The notes under the pieces: generated by a model
What the model was told of the DNA's origin: nothing
Database searches by the model: none
What the model saw: only the letters and a program-made list of their open reading frames with translations
Origin: Candidatus Brocadiales bacterium
GTDB lineage: Bacteria; Planctomycetota; Brocadiia; Brocadiales; Bathyanammoxibiaceae
Direction of reading: 5' to 3'
Assembly (NCBI GenBank): GCA_030586765.1
Contig: JAUQZZ010000002.1
Span: 1-33,858, forward strand
DNA length: 33,858 nt
Program-made: the position numbers and the translations under genes
Shown: positions 1 through 8,670 of the stretch, piece after piece
Numbering within the stretch: the first letter of the stretch is position 1
How the letters are laid out: each line of letters begins with the position of its first letter

Positions 1-263
1 GGTCCAAGCTCCACTAATGCTGTTAGTAAAGCCTGCCAGCGCATATTTTATACATAAATCTAAATTTATTTTATTGGAAACTGAAATTAGGTAATACGCC
101 ATGGTGAGTCACAATTACTGGAGTCTCTAAAATGGTTAGTTAAGGACGCTTCAAGTCTTACCTTGCAAAGAGGGCAAATTTGGGGCGAAATATCAATCCC
201 TGTTAGTTTTAACTTCTGGTCGGTCATATAATATTGTTGAGACCTCACAAAAGTACCAAAAAT

Positions 264-368
264 GGATAGGCAGCCTTTTATAGCCCAGGTGCTCTGCCAC
301 CTGGGCTGTGGGGACGGAGCCCCACAGCTATGACCCCGCATAAACGGGGCTAAAAGCCCCGCCTATCC
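264..368. repeat. Composite multi-hairpin palindromic intergenic element
   Basis: Outer arms GGATAGGC (264-271) / GCCTATCC (361-368). Inner perfect stems AGCCCAGGT (282-290)/ACCTGGGCT (299-307), GCTGTGGGG (305-313)/CCCCACAGC (320-328), and GGGGCT (346-351)/AGCCCC (355-360) or the alternative CCCCG (334-338)/CGGGG (345-349). Confidence 0.7.
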
Positions 369-386
369 CTGGTGGGACAGCCTCTA

Positions 387-437
387 TTATTATACCTATT
401 CCTTCACCCTTTCTATCTTTGCACCAAGCTGGGCAAA
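387..437 (-). pseudogene. Remnant/duplicate of the murA 3' end (FAQLGAKIERVKE*)
   Basis: Ungapped match to 938-988 (constant offset 551), about 43/51 identical by eye. The minus-strand translation FAQLGAKIERVKE* parallels the MurA C-terminus KFAQLGARIERVQEEV*. Confidence 0.75.
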
Positions 438-440
438 GCG

Positions 441-686
441 TTATTTAGGCTTGCCTCTTCCCGATTCAGGTGGACGTGTAGGCCTGGCAACATCTTCGAT
501 GACGACCTGCTTAAAGACATCTTTGTCGCCTAGACGTTTCACTGCGTCCAATATCTCGATTCCTGCCAGATGTCCCTCAGCGTCGTAATCTGCGGCTAAA
601 CCCTCGGCCAGATGTTTAGTAGTTACCGTTGTCTCTTTGAAGCGTATATAAAGGGCATCTACCTCAGGGTCATAAGTAATTTTCAT
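441..686 (-). CDS. DUF2283 family protein
   Basis: MKITYDPEVDALYIRF...EGLAADYDAEGHLAGIEILDA matches the DUF2283 pattern (YD...D.LYI, D.d..G...GiEil.a). AGAGG-type ribosome-binding site just upstream of the ATG. Confidence 0.8.
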   Translation of the reverse strand: MKITYDPEVDALYIRFKETTVTTKHLAEGLAADYDAEGHLAGIEILDAVKRLGDKDVFKQVVIEDVARPTRPPESGRGKPK

Positions 687-700
687 TGGATTACCTCTTT

Positions 701-842
701 GAGACCTATGAAAAAGTAAGAAAAATCCTTCTTACTTGTCATTGCGAGCGTAGCGAAGCAATCTCCCGATGTATAAAAACTAGATTGCTTCAGGGCTAAA
801 GCCCTTCGCAATGACAACTTCGCTGGATTTTTCAGAGGTCTC
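701..842. repeat. MITE/REP-like palindromic element with ~15-bp terminal inverted repeats
   Basis: Ends GAGACCTATGAAAAA (701-715) / TTTTTCAGAGGTCTC (828-842), 14/15 complementary. Inner arms TTGTCATTGCGA (736-747)/TCGCAATGACAA (806-817), GAAGCAATCT (755-764)/AGATTGCTTC (782-791), AAGTAAGAA (714-722)/TTCTTACTT (729-737), AGGGCT/AGCCCT (792-805). Confidence 0.8.
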
Positions 843-864
843 CTCTCTATATTTATATATTTAT

Positions 865-923
865 TGTAGCGCAAGGCTTTAGCCCTGCCCCCATAATAAG
901 CAGACCTAAAGGTCTGCGCTACA
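865..923. repeat. Palindromic intergenic repeat
   Basis: TGTAGCGCA (865-873) / TGCGCTACA (915-923), perfect outer arms. Internal hairpin GCAGACCT (900-907)-AA-AGGTCTGC (910-917). Confidence 0.7.
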
Positions 924-940
924 GAGTTAATAAAATTTTA

Positions 941-2218
941 TTATACCTCCTCCTGCACCCGTTCTATCCTTGCGCCCAGTTGGGCAAATTTGGCCTCCAG
1001 AGACTCGTAACCCCTGTCCAGGTAGTGGAGACCACTGATTTCGGTGGTGCCTTTTGCTACTAGACCCGCTAAGACCAGGGCCGCCCCGGCCCTCAAATCA
1101 GAGGCCGTTACCTGGGCCCCAGAGAGATGGGACACCCCATTAACTATGGCGCTAGGGCCTTCCTTTCTTATGCTGGCGCCCATTCTGTTCAGTTCTGCAA
1201 TATGCATAAACCTGTCGGGAAAGACCTTCTCAGTAATAACGCTTGTACCCTGGGCAATACTTAGTAAAGACATTAACTGAGGTTGCATATCTGTGGGTAA
1301 TCCCGGATAGGGAAGGGTTGTAATAGAGGTAGAAAGGATATTATCTCCACCCTTTACACTACAGCCCCATAGCTCCTGGGTAATCTCAACCCCTATATCA
1401 CGAAACTTTTCCATAACTGCGCCCAGGTGGTCTAACCTGACGTTCTCCAATACTACGTCGCCCCTTGTAATGGCAGCAGCGGCCATAAATGTGCCGGCTT
1501 CAATCCTGTCGGGGATAATCTGGTAATCTACGGAATGGAGCTCCTTCACACCTTCAATAATTAAACGGTTGGTGCCTACACCAGATATCTTTGCCCCTGC
1601 CTGGATAAGGAAGTTGGCCAGGTCCTGCACCTCAGGTTCACAGGCGGCGCTCTCAATAACAGTGGTGCCTTCTGCCAGGGTAGCGGCCATCATAATGTTA
1701 CAGGTGCCGAGGACTGTAGAGCCGTAGGCCCCACCTAGATATATCTCCGCCCCTTTCAGCCTATCGGCCTTGGCCACTACATAGCCGTCCTTGAAGGATA
1801 TCTCTGCCCCCAGGGTCTGGAGACCCTTTATGTGGAGGTCTATGGGGCGCTGTCCTATTACACAGCCACCTGGCAGGGCAACCTTGGCCTTACCACGACT
1901 TCCCAGGAGGGGGCCCAGCACACATATAGAGCCGCGCATCTCATTAACTAGCTCGTAAGGGGCTGTTACAAGGTTTTCCTTCTCTGTGCATATCTCTAGA
2001 ACCCCTTCCCCTGAGTGATTCACCTGGAGCCCTAAGAAGCACAGAAGTTCTTCCATGAGCTTCACGTCAGTAAGTTGTCTGGGTATGCCTTTTATGCGAG
2101 AAGTGCCCTGGGTAAGGATACAGGCCGCTATGATGGGTAAGGCAGCATTTTTGGCCCCACTTATATTCACCCTTCCCTTGAGACGGCCACCGCCCTGGAT
2201 GACTATCTTATCCCTCAC
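941..2218 (-). CDS. murA: UDP-N-acetylglucosamine 1-carboxyvinyltransferase
   Basis: IQGGGRLKGRVNISGAKNAALPIIAA...PDRIEAGTFMAAAAITRGDV...HYLDRGYE are MurA signatures. The GTG at 2218 (VRDKIVIQGGG) is the likely start; the ORF track extends to 2230. Overlaps the prmC stop. Confidence 0.97.
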   Translation of the reverse strand: MRDKIVIQGGGRLKGRVNISGAKNAALPIIAACILTQGTSRIKGIPRQLTDVKLMEELLCFLGLQVNHSGEGVLEICTEKENLVTAPYELVNEMRGSICVLGPLLGSRGKAKVALPGGCVIGQRPIDLHIKGLQTLGAEISFKDGYVVAKADRLKGAEIYLGGAYGSTVLGTCNIMMAATLAEGTTVIESAACEPEVQDLANFLIQAGAKISGVGTNRLIIEGVKELHSVDYQIIPDRIEAGTFMAAAAITRGDVVLENVRLDHLGAVMEKFRDIGVEITQELWGCSVKGGDNILSTSITTLPYPGLPTDMQPQLMSLLSIAQGTSVITEKVFPDRFMHIAELNRMGASIRKEGPSAIVNGVSHLSGAQVTASDLRAGAALVLAGLVAKGTTEISGLHYLDRGYESLEAKFAQLGARIERVQEEV

Positions 2219-3104
2219 GCTGCCTGGCAATTATTACCCGCCTTATGCCTTGAAGGTCCTTTACTAGGGTAATATCCCCTAGTTCTGCCACCCCCCTTAG
2301 AAGCGCTTCCACCCCATCTGCCTGGTCTTCTCCCAGCTCCAGGACAAGCCAGCCCCCTGGCCTTAGCCATCTCGGTGCACCCTTCACTATGACACGGTAG
2401 CAATCCAGCCCCTCCCCGCCCCCAAGGAGGGCCCTGGGGTCCTCGTAGTCCCTAACCTCTGGCTGAAGGGCCTTCCACTCCCCCTCCGGCACATAGGGTG
2501 GATTAGAGACTATAAAATCTACATGGCCTTCCAGGCCAAGCCCTTCAAAGGGCTCGTAGAGGGAACCATGCAAAAAGGAGACCCTGTCTTCCACTAAATA
2601 TCTCTCAGCGTTTAGTCTGGCCAGTCTCAAGGCCTTTTGGGAGATATCAGAGGCATAGACCCTTGCACCGACTATCATCACCGCCAGGGAGACGGCTATA
2701 TTGCCACTGCCCGTGCCTATATCCAGTATCTTTACCTCCTTGGAGACATCCGCCCTCTCTAGGACCGCCTCCACCACGAGCTCTGTCTCTGGCCTGGGGA
2801 TAAATATACCCTTTTTGATTAAAAAGTCTAGGGACATAAATTCAACGTGCCCTACAAGGTATTGCAAGGGTATGCGCTTTGACCTCTTAGAGATGGCCCT
2901 CTTGAAGCGTCCGAGGGGCTTTTTCTCCAGGGTATCATGGAGTCTGGCATAGAGTTGGTGGCGAGGTAGGCCCATGACCTCCCCGAGCAGTATCTCGGCG
3001 TCCAGGCGGGCGGAATCTATTCCTACCTCCTCTAAGAGCCTTGTTGCCCTAGTCAAGGCCTCTTGAAGGCTTGGTCCCTTCTTTTCTGTAGGTGGACGGC
3101 TCAT
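2208..3104 (-). CDS. prmC: Peptide chain release factor N5-glutamine methyltransferase
   Basis: SAM motif ILDIGTGSGNIAVSLA and catalytic NPPY (IVSNPPYVPEGE). Located between prfA and murA. Confidence 0.95.
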   Translation of the reverse strand: MSRPPTEKKGPSLQEALTRATRLLEEVGIDSARLDAEILLGEVMGLPRHQLYARLHDTLEKKPLGRFKRAISKRSKRIPLQYLVGHVEFMSLDFLIKKGIFIPRPETELVVEAVLERADVSKEVKILDIGTGSGNIAVSLAVMIVGARVYASDISQKALRLARLNAERYLVEDRVSFLHGSLYEPFEGLGLEGHVDFIVSNPPYVPEGEWKALQPEVRDYEDPRALLGGGEGLDCYRVIVKGAPRWLRPGGWLVLELGEDQADGVEALLRGVAELGDITLVKDLQGIRRVIIARQREG

Positions 3105-3147
3105 AGAAAGGAAGGAGGATTAGAGGGGTTAAAGGGTTGGTGAGGGA

Positions 3148-4239
3148 TTAGGAGGCCGCTGCCAGGAGTTTTAATTGTTCCTCTTTCTCGAAGGCCAGGA
3201 GCTTTTCTATCAGTTCCTCCATACGGCCCAACATCACACTCTCAAGGTCGTAAAGGGCAAAATTTATCCTGTGGTCTGTGACGCGGTTCTGGGGGAAGTT
3301 GTAAGTTCTAATCTTTTCGCTCCTGTCGCCTGTACCTATCTGGACCCTGCGGGCCTTATCCCTTTTTGTCCTCTCTTGCTCCTCTATAGACTCATGGAGA
3401 CGGCTTCTAAGGATACGCATGGCCTTTGCCTTGTTTTTGTGCTGAGATTTTTCGTCCTGGCATCTCACAGTAATACCTGTAGAGATGTGGGTTATCCTTA
3501 CTGCAGAACTTGTCTTATTTACCTTCTGGCCCCCAGGGCCTGAGGACCTCATGGTCTCTATCTTGAGGTCTTTAGGGTCTATATTTATCTCTACCTCTTC
3601 AATCTCTGGCAGCACAGCTACAGTGGCAGCAGAGGTATGTATCCTGCCCTGGGTTTCGGTGGCTGGTACCCTCTGTACCCTATGGGTCCCACTCTCGTAG
3701 CGGAGCTTCTGGTAAGCGCCCCCCCCTTCCACAGAGAAGATAATCTCTTTAAACCCACCTAACTCGGTAGGGCTACTATCAAAGACCTCCACCTTCCACC
3801 CCTGTCTCTCAGCATACTTTACATACATCCTGAAGAGGTCTGCAACGAAAAGGCCTGCTTCCTCCCCTCCTGTCCCAGCGCGAACCTCCACTATCACCCC
3901 TTTATGGGCGTTGCTATCCTTAGAAAGGAGCAGGTCTTTTATCTCCTCAAGGAGCTCTTCCTCCCTTTTATCTATCCCCTGGAGTTCTTCCTGGGCCAGA
4001 TGACGCAATTCCTCATCATGGCCCCCTTCGGAGATTATCTTCCTGGCCTCTTCTTTCTTAGAGAGGAGGTCGTTCAGTTGGAGGTACTTGCTGACTATCT
4101 TGGTCAGACCGCCTCGTTCCTTCATGTAGGCACTGTACTGTGGGGGATTGGTTATCACTGCTGGGTCTGCTATTAGTTGCTCCAGCTGTACATACCTTTC
4201 ATGGAGGGTTTTTAGTTTCTGTACTAATCCTTTATCCAT
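3148..4239 (-). CDS. prfA: Peptide chain release factor 1
   Basis: GGQ motif ([20 protein letters not shown]) and RF-1 architecture. Start overlaps the rpmE stop (TAATG). Confidence 0.97.
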   Translation of the reverse strand: MDKGLVQKLKTLHERYVQLEQLIADPAVITNPPQYSAYMKERGGLTKIVSKYLQLNDLLSKKEEARKIISEGGHDEELRHLAQEELQGIDKREEELLEEIKDLLLSKDSNAHKGVIVEVRAGTGGEEAGLFVADLFRMYVKYAERQGWKVEVFDSSPTELGGFKEIIFSVEGGGAYQKLRYESGTHRVQRVPATETQGRIHTSAATVAVLPEIEEVEINIDPKDLKIETMRSSGPGGQKVNKTSSAVRITHISTGITVRCQDEKSQHKNKAKAMRILRSRLHESIEEQERTKRDKARRVQIGTGDRSEKIRTYNFPQNRVTDHRINFALYDLESVMLGRMEELIEKLLAFEKEEQLKLLAAAS

Positions 4240-4463
4240 TACACCTTCTCTTCTTTCGCAGGCTCACTTACCTTAAACCTGCGGCGGAACCTCTCCACCT
4301 TACCCGTAGTGTCCACCAGCTTCTGCTTTCCAGTATAAAAGGGATGACACTTAGAACAAATCTCTACAGCTATCTTTGGCTTGGTGGATCGGGTCTTAAA
4401 ACTCTCTCCACAACCGCAGGTTACTGTAGCTTCTACATATTCTGGATGGATGCCTTCTTTCAT
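4239..4463 (-). CDS. rpmE: 50S ribosomal protein L31 (zinc-binding form)
   Basis: [27 protein letters not shown]...[28 protein letters not shown]; CxC...CxxC zinc motif. Confidence 0.96.
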   Translation of the reverse strand: MKEGIHPEYVEATVTCGCGESFKTRSTKPKIAVEICSKCHPFYTGKQKLVDTTGKVERFRRRFKVSEPAKEEKV

Positions 4464-4530
4464 CTCCTTACCTCACAATCTTTATCTAATAAATTTTAAC
4501 AAAACACAGGGCTAAGGGCAATACAAAAGG

Positions 4531-6018
4531 CTAATGGGTCCTGGCCTCTTCCTTGCTATAAGAGGCTCCTACGAAGTTCTTTAATCTTTCTATCAGCCTG
4601 GATTCATCCCCCCAGACGCCAGCCCTTTGCAGATTGAAATAAAGAACACTGCCTGAGGGTGCCCTCTCCACCAGGTAGCTGGCCCTGTACCACCTCCCCC
4701 AGGCCCTAAAGAGCATCCCAAAGAATATCACCGGGGCCACTACCCAAAGGATGGGGACCCCTGGGTCGTGACGGTAGCTGAGGACTGTACCAGCACGGAT
4801 ATTTTCCACCCTTAACTTCACACCCATAATCTCCTTACCTTCTCCTTCAAAGAGCTTGAAGACCTGCGGTTTTTTTTCCTCTCCACCCTCCGGAGTGGAA
4901 TAGGTAAGTCTCAGAAAGGGCTTCAGGGTGCAGGCCTTACCGTCCTTGAGATGTAAGGTGCCTGAGACGACCTGCTGGGTAGCGAACTCCCCCTCCACAC
5001 CTGGGAGTTTATAATGACCCTTTTCGTCGGGAGAGAGTTTGTCGTCTCCTGCGTAAAGGTCAAACTTGTAGTCGTAGGCACTCTGGTATAGGGTTAGACC
5101 TCTATAACGAAGGGGCACGTTCACCTTGACGATTGCTTCCTTTTGGGGTATACCTTTTTCGTATACAACCAAATGGCTTGAGTATTCGATAGGATAGTAG
5201 CTATCCTCGGGAGAAGCAACGGTAAGCCCTCCCAGGCTCAAGGTTTCCTTTAGCCTGGGGCCAAAACCCTTCGCGGGGAAGTCCTTTACTATAGGTTTAG
5301 GGACATATTTTATGGAAAAACCTTTTAGCCCTAGCTTAAATCTTTTTTCCTCTGGAATGATTAGGTTCTCTGAGGAGTGCATGAGCTTACTCCACTTGGT
5401 CTGCTGGGATACGGTAGCTACCTCCGCAGGCTCCCCAGGGTATATGGTAAGCTCGGACTCAAAGGCAAAAAGAAAGGTTATGGTAGCCCCTATAACCGCT
5501 AGGATAATGGACAGATGATATGCCAGGGAGAGCCATACATAGTGGGGGAAGCCCTGTTCATAAATCCCCCCAGAATGCACCTCTTCGCCACGGATGCGGG
5601 AAGACTTCTTCAGGAATAGCCTCCAGCGGAAAAAGGTCTCTACCTTTCTTGTGACCTCCTCTGGAGAATAGGGCAGGGGGAGCTTGACCGTGGCCCTATG
5701 GGCAGAGAGGGTAGTAGGGGTCAGTTCTGCAGGCCTCCTTATCCTTATCATCCACAGGAGGCGCCTATAGACACAAAATCCCAGGTTTAAGAAAAGAAGC
5801 CCTACTGTGGTAAGAAACCAGGGTCCTGAATAAACGTTCAGGAGGTCTAGGCCCTCTATGACGTTACGTACAAATCCTGTAGCCTTTATCTGTTCGTAAC
5901 TACCTCCGTAGGGAAGGACGTTCCCCACCAGGAAGAAGAGCATTAATATAGCAAAAAGTACAATAGTGGTCTTGGTGGAGGTCAAGACATTGTATAAGGC
6001 CTCAAGTATTCTACTCAT
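4531..6018 (-). CDS. resB: Cytochrome c biogenesis protein ResB (System II)
   Basis: N-terminal transmembrane hairpin plus large extracytoplasmic region (VKVNVPLRYRGLTLYQSAYDY) typical of ResB. Next to ccsA. Confidence 0.9.
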   Translation of the reverse strand: MSRILEALYNVLTSTKTTIVLFAILMLFFLVGNVLPYGGSYEQIKATGFVRNVIEGLDLLNVYSGPWFLTTVGLLFLNLGFCVYRRLLWMIRIRRPAELTPTTLSAHRATVKLPLPYSPEEVTRKVETFFRWRLFLKKSSRIRGEEVHSGGIYEQGFPHYVWLSLAYHLSIILAVIGATITFLFAFESELTIYPGEPAEVATVSQQTKWSKLMHSSENLIIPEEKRFKLGLKGFSIKYVPKPIVKDFPAKGFGPRLKETLSLGGLTVASPEDSYYPIEYSSHLVVYEKGIPQKEAIVKVNVPLRYRGLTLYQSAYDYKFDLYAGDDKLSPDEKGHYKLPGVEGEFATQQVVSGTLHLKDGKACTLKPFLRLTYSTPEGGEEKKPQVFKLFEGEGKEIMGVKLRVENIRAGTVLSYRHDPGVPILWVVAPVIFFGMLFRAWGRWYRASYLVERAPSGSVLYFNLQRAGVWGDESRLIERLKNFVGASYSKEEARTH

Positions 6019-6079
6019 AGTATTCTTAGTAAAGGGTTTTCATGGAATGGAGGCAATGTCAAGAAGGCCAGCCAGCCCT

Positions 6080-6967
6080 TTAGTAGGCATGCATACTGTA
6101 GAGGCCAAAGAGTCTTGTCAGGAACCCTGACCCCATAAAGGTGATGAGCATAGAGGCGAAACCCAGGAGACAGAAGACGGAGCCCCAGGACTCCTTCCAC
6201 TTTGGTATGCTCATGGTATGGAGATACATACCGAAGGCCGTCCAGGTAATGAGGGAAAGTATCTCAAAGGGGTCCCAGGACCAGTACCTCCCCCAGGCCT
6301 CATCGGCCCAGGCAGCCCCAGAGACTATTCCAAAGGTCAGCAGAGGAAAACCCAAAAGGACCAGATTATAGGACAACTTGTGGAAGGGGTCTACGTCAAG
6401 GGAGGGCAGTCCAAAATCCTCCCAGGTCCTTCTGCCATATTGGAGGGCCTTAATTATCAGATAAGAGAGTTCCACGGAGCATCCCACCACGAAGACCGCA
6501 TAGGCCCCAAAGGCTATGAGCACGTGCCAGAAGTACCATGGGCTCTGCAAGGCAGGTGCTAAGGGGGTTACCGCTGGACTGTACTTGTTAATGGCCAGGA
6601 AGAGCGCCGCTATGGAGAGCATAGTAACGAAGATGCCCGGCAGGGTAAGCTCCCTCCACCTCCTCCTTATATATAGATAAGTCGCCGTATTACACCAGGC
6701 AAACCAGGAAAGGCATTCGTATTTATTCTGCACAGGGGGCTGGCCCTCCTCTATCCATCTAACTATTATCAGGAGGGTATGGGCAATTACAGCCAGGTAT
6801 AAGAGCCTTGTGGCCATCCTGCCCACAGCAAAATTTCTGAAAAAGGTGCTCACCCCAAACTGCAGTATGTGCAATAGGCAGCTTAATGAGTAAAGGATGA
6901 TGACCGCAAATAATATCCTGAGTTCCAGGGTCAATAGGCTACTATCGCGGACAAAGACCTCTTCCAT
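6080..6967 (-). CDS. ccsA: Cytochrome c biogenesis protein CcsA/ResC (System II)
   Basis: Multi-pass membrane protein with the tryptophan-rich heme-handling motif AAWADEAWGRYWSWDPFEILSLITW. Confidence 0.93.
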   Translation of the reverse strand: MEEVFVRDSSLLTLELRILFAVIILYSLSCLLHILQFGVSTFFRNFAVGRMATRLLYLAVIAHTLLIIVRWIEEGQPPVQNKYECLSWFAWCNTATYLYIRRRWRELTLPGIFVTMLSIAALFLAINKYSPAVTPLAPALQSPWYFWHVLIAFGAYAVFVVGCSVELSYLIIKALQYGRRTWEDFGLPSLDVDPFHKLSYNLVLLGFPLLTFGIVSGAAWADEAWGRYWSWDPFEILSLITWTAFGMYLHTMSIPKWKESWGSVFCLLGFASMLITFMGSGFLTRLFGLYSMHAY

Positions 6968-7083
6968 GATACCGACTCCTTAAGGCTTGTTTTCTTGGGC
7001 AGTTTAATTTATTATTTTATCAATAAAAGATTGGAAATGCAATGCCCAATCTAACAACTCTGTCCGATACCAGTGATTTCCAT

Positions 7084-7112
7084 TTGACAAGAGACCCTGG
7101 TGTTGATAACAT
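7084..7112 (+). promoter_or_regulatory. Putative sigma70-type promoter for panC
   Basis: TTGACA (7084-7089), 17-nt spacer, TAACAT (7107-7112), about 30 nt before the panC ATG. Confidence 0.4.
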
Positions 7113-7142
7113 CCAAGTTTAATACGGCCAAGGACTAAAGAG

Positions 7143-8048
7143 ATGAAAACTATAGCTCCTATAAAGGGAATGAAGGAGTGGGTAGCCTTCCTAAGGACCA
7201 AGGGTCTCACCCTGGGCCTGGTGCCTACTATGGGGGCACTCCATCAGGGGCATGTTAGTCTTATAAGGCGGGCCAGGGAGGAAAACGACAAGGTCATCCT
7301 GGGTATCTTCGTAAACCCTATTCAATTTGATAAAGAAAAAGACCTCCTGAGCTACCCCAGGGACATAGAAAAGGACAAGGAACTAGCCTCAAGGGAAGGA
7401 GTGGATATAATCTTCGCCCCAAGCGTAGAGGAGATATACCCCAAGGGCTTTTCCACCTTCGTGGAGGAAGAGGACCTAACAGAGAGACTCTGTGGTGAGC
7501 ATCGTCCTGGTCACTTCCGAGGTGTAACCACAGTGGTAACGAAACTCCTTAACATAATAAGTCCAGACAGGGCCTACTTTGGGCTAAAGGACCTACAGCA
7601 GTCTCATGTAATAAAGAAGATGGTGCGGGACCTGAATATGAACGTGGAGGTGGTGGTGCTCCCAACGGTGAGAGATAAAGACGGCCTGGCCCTAAGCTCC
7701 CGTAATCAGCACCTGAGCAGGACCGAGAGGCAGACAGCCCTCTCTATATACAAGGCCCTTATAAGGGCCAGGGAACTCTTCGCCTCAGGAGAAACCAACT
7801 CCTGTGAGATACTCCAGGAGATGCACGGTATCCTACACAAGGCGGGTATATTTCAGATAGATTATACCTCTGTAGTCGACCCCGAGACTCTGGAGGAGTT
7901 GGAAGAGGCGAGACCAGATGCGGTGGTAGCCCTGGCCTGCTGGGTAGGAAACACGAGACTGATTGATAACATGGGCCTCTCGGAAACTACAAGCCTCAAA
8001 GAACGGTTGCCCGCCCTGAGTTCCTTAGAGAGGGAGGCGCACGCTTAA
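7143..8048 (+). CDS. panC: Pantothenate synthetase
   Basis: LVPTMGALHQGHVSLIRRAR, FVNPIQFDKEKDLLSYPR, AYFGLKDLQQSHVIKKMV, RDKDGLALSSRN: PanC motifs. Confidence 0.97.
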   Translation: MKTIAPIKGMKEWVAFLRTKGLTLGLVPTMGALHQGHVSLIRRAREENDKVILGIFVNPIQFDKEKDLLSYPRDIEKDKELASREGVDIIFAPSVEEIYPKGFSTFVEEEDLTERLCGEHRPGHFRGVTTVVTKLLNIISPDRAYFGLKDLQQSHVIKKMVRDLNMNVEVVVLPTVRDKDGLALSSRNQHLSRTERQTALSIYKALIRARELFASGETNSCEILQEMHGILHKAGIFQIDYTSVVDPETLEELEEARPDAVVALACWVGNTRLIDNMGLSETTSLKERLPALSSLEREAHA

Positions 8049-8064
8049 TAGTTTTAATGTTTTA

Positions 8065-8322
8065 ATGAGAATCTTATTACTCTCTCATGTACATGAAAAA
8101 CTTGCAGCAAGAAAGATTACTAAAAGCCTGGTAGAAGAAACTATCTCTAACCCAAACAGTGTTGTTTGTGGAAAAAGAGGCAGGAAGGTATCGCAAAGAA
8201 AATACTTTGACAATGAGAAGAAAAAGGAATATTTGTTGAGAGTAGTTTTCGAAGAGCGGGGAGACACGAAAATAATCATCACCGCTTACAGGACTTCTAA
8301 AATCGAAAAATATCAAAAGTAA
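8065..8322 (+). CDS. DUF4258-like small protein (candidate toxin-like component)
   Basis: HVHEKLAARKITKSLVEETISNPNSVVCGKRGRKVSQRKYFD...YLLRVVFEERGDTKIIITAYRTSKIEKY matches the DUF4258 pattern (H...K...R.I....V...i..P......r......yLrVv.......ivTaY...K..KY). Confidence 0.7.
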   Translation: MRILLLSHVHEKLAARKITKSLVEETISNPNSVVCGKRGRKVSQRKYFDNEKKKEYLLRVVFEERGDTKIIITAYRTSKIEKYQK

Positions 8323-8330
8323 AGAAATTT

Positions 8331-8633
8331 ATGAAGACATCCTACGATTCCCAGGCCGATGTCCTATATATAGTAATCGCTGAAGGAGAGATTGAAGAAA
8401 GCGATGAGATAGCCGAAGGTGTTATTATAGACCTTGATGTTGAAGGAAATCCCCTGGGCTTAGAGATTCTGGATGCCTCTAAACTCATGGGCGGCCAGAG
8501 GAAAATAGAAACACTCTTAAAAGCCGGAGAGGATAAGCTTAAAGAGTTTGTTGCCTTAACCCTGGCGAAAAGGTTCGATCAACAAGAAATATTGTACTTA
8601 ATCGAGGAATTAAAGAAGGCGAAGACAGGTTAG
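8331..8633 (+). CDS. DUF2283 family protein (candidate antitoxin-like partner)
   Basis: [53 protein letters not shown]. Begins 8 nt after the DUF4258 ORF. Confidence 0.82.
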   Translation: MKTSYDSQADVLYIVIAEGEIEESDEIAEGVIIDLDVEGNPLGLEILDASKLMGGQRKIETLLKAGEDKLKEFVALTLAKRFDQQEILYLIEELKKAKTG

Positions 8634-8670
8634 CTTACCTAGGTTGCTTAAGATAGAGGGAAATAAATAT

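Noticed and set aside
683-874. 63-aa minus-strand ORF (...SGDCFATLAMTSKK...)
   Set aside because: A translation of the palindromic repeat at 701-842. GDCFATLAMT-type peptides are artefacts of this dispersed repeat, not a protein family.
2215-2403. 62-aa minus-strand ORF inside prmC
   Set aside because: An alternative reading frame of prmC, with no start context or homology pattern.
3175-4499. Plus-strand ORFs (71-122 aa) opposite prfA/rpmE
   Set aside because: Antisense to canonical PrfA and L31, with no independent support.
6015-6200. 61-aa minus-strand ORF between resB and ccsA
   Set aside because: Mostly an alternative frame of the ccsA 3' end, with no supporting features.
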